From assembly GCA_001897755.1 (NCBI GenBank), contig MKUJ01000023.1, forward strand, positions 1-40,444: 40,444 nucleotides of DNA, written 5' to 3'. The position numbers and the translations under genes were made by a program. The notes below the pieces were generated by a model. It was not told the origin of the DNA, searched no databases, and worked only from the letters and a program-made list of their open reading frames with translations. Positions 40,361 to 40,444 of this stretch are shown here, one piece after another. Numbering within the stretch: position 1 is the stretch's first letter; the number at the start of each line of letters is the position of its first letter. The DNA comes from Afipia sp. 64-13 (GTDB lineage Bacteria; Pseudomonadota; Alphaproteobacteria; Rhizobiales; Xanthobacteraceae).

Positions 40361-40444
40361 AGTGTTCTCCCTTGTTTGATTGGTGTTGCTTCAGACAGGA
40401 TCATCGAGGCGCCTTGGATGATATCGGCATCTGGCGCCTTCTTG

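Overview
The window is GC-rich chromosomal DNA from an alphaproteobacterium, most likely of the Bradyrhizobium/Rhodopseudomonas/Afipia group (Nitrobacteraceae). The evidence is the protein families (an Omp25-like/OprB porin fusion, an AprI/Inh-type protein, abundant NMT1/TauA-type binding proteins) and the intergenic palindromic repeats typical of that group (GTCATGGCCGGGC..., CGTCATTGCGAGGAGCGAAGC..., CCTCTCCCC..GGGGAGAGG). I saw no tRNA, rRNA, CRISPR array, transposase or phage gene. The calls rest on reading translations and DNA by eye, without database searches.

Layout. 1-4.2 kb: the 3' end of lepA, a YegP-like small protein, a PAS-PAS-GGDEF-EAL protein and the endopeptidase MepA. 4.2-7 kb: a molybdate operon, mop-modA-modB-modC, with a candidate ModE site; ModC lacks its usual C-terminal Mo-binding domain and a free-standing Mop gene precedes modA. 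7-9.7 kb: an FecBCD/BtuFCD-type importer. 9.8-15 kb: a cation/proton antiporter, an MscS channel, methionine aminopeptidase and RadC. 15.3-22.8 kb, minus strand: a sulfonate/NMT1-type ABC transporter (two binding proteins, one ATPase, one permease) interleaved with a ThDP-dependent enzyme, a D-2-hydroxyacid dehydrogenase and a two-domain AprI/Inh protein. 23-27.4 kb: a creatininase-family protein, a small secreted protein, and two divergent outer-membrane beta-barrel genes around a tandem Fur-type operator. 27.4-28 kb: a dense cluster of intergenic repeats. 28-29.7 kb: a membrane-anchored glutamate-synthase-like flavoprotein.

29.9-40.4 kb, all minus strand, is the most interesting part. In transcription order it encodes a TauA/NMT1-type binding protein, a complete four-subunit succinate dehydrogenase/fumarate reductase-like complex split by a two-subunit class I fumarase/tartrate dehydratase, then SuyA and SuyB (sulfolactate sulfo-lyase), a D-2-hydroxyacid dehydrogenase resembling SlcC, an Ldh2-family dehydrogenase resembling ComC, and a GntR/UTRA regulator. 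SuyAB, SlcC and ComC are the known 3-sulfolactate desulfonation set. The adjoining oxidoreductase plus hydratase suggest a longer route in which a C4 sulfonate such as sulfosuccinate is dehydrogenated, hydrated to a sulfomalate and desulfonated to oxaloacetate and sulfite. That extension is inference.

The 15-23 kb and 30-40 kb clusters appear linked. Their binding proteins are close paralogues, each gene is followed by a strong hairpin, and both clusters carry a near-identical 15-bp AT-rich element (TGTCT[G/T]ATATAAGAG) at a promoter position.
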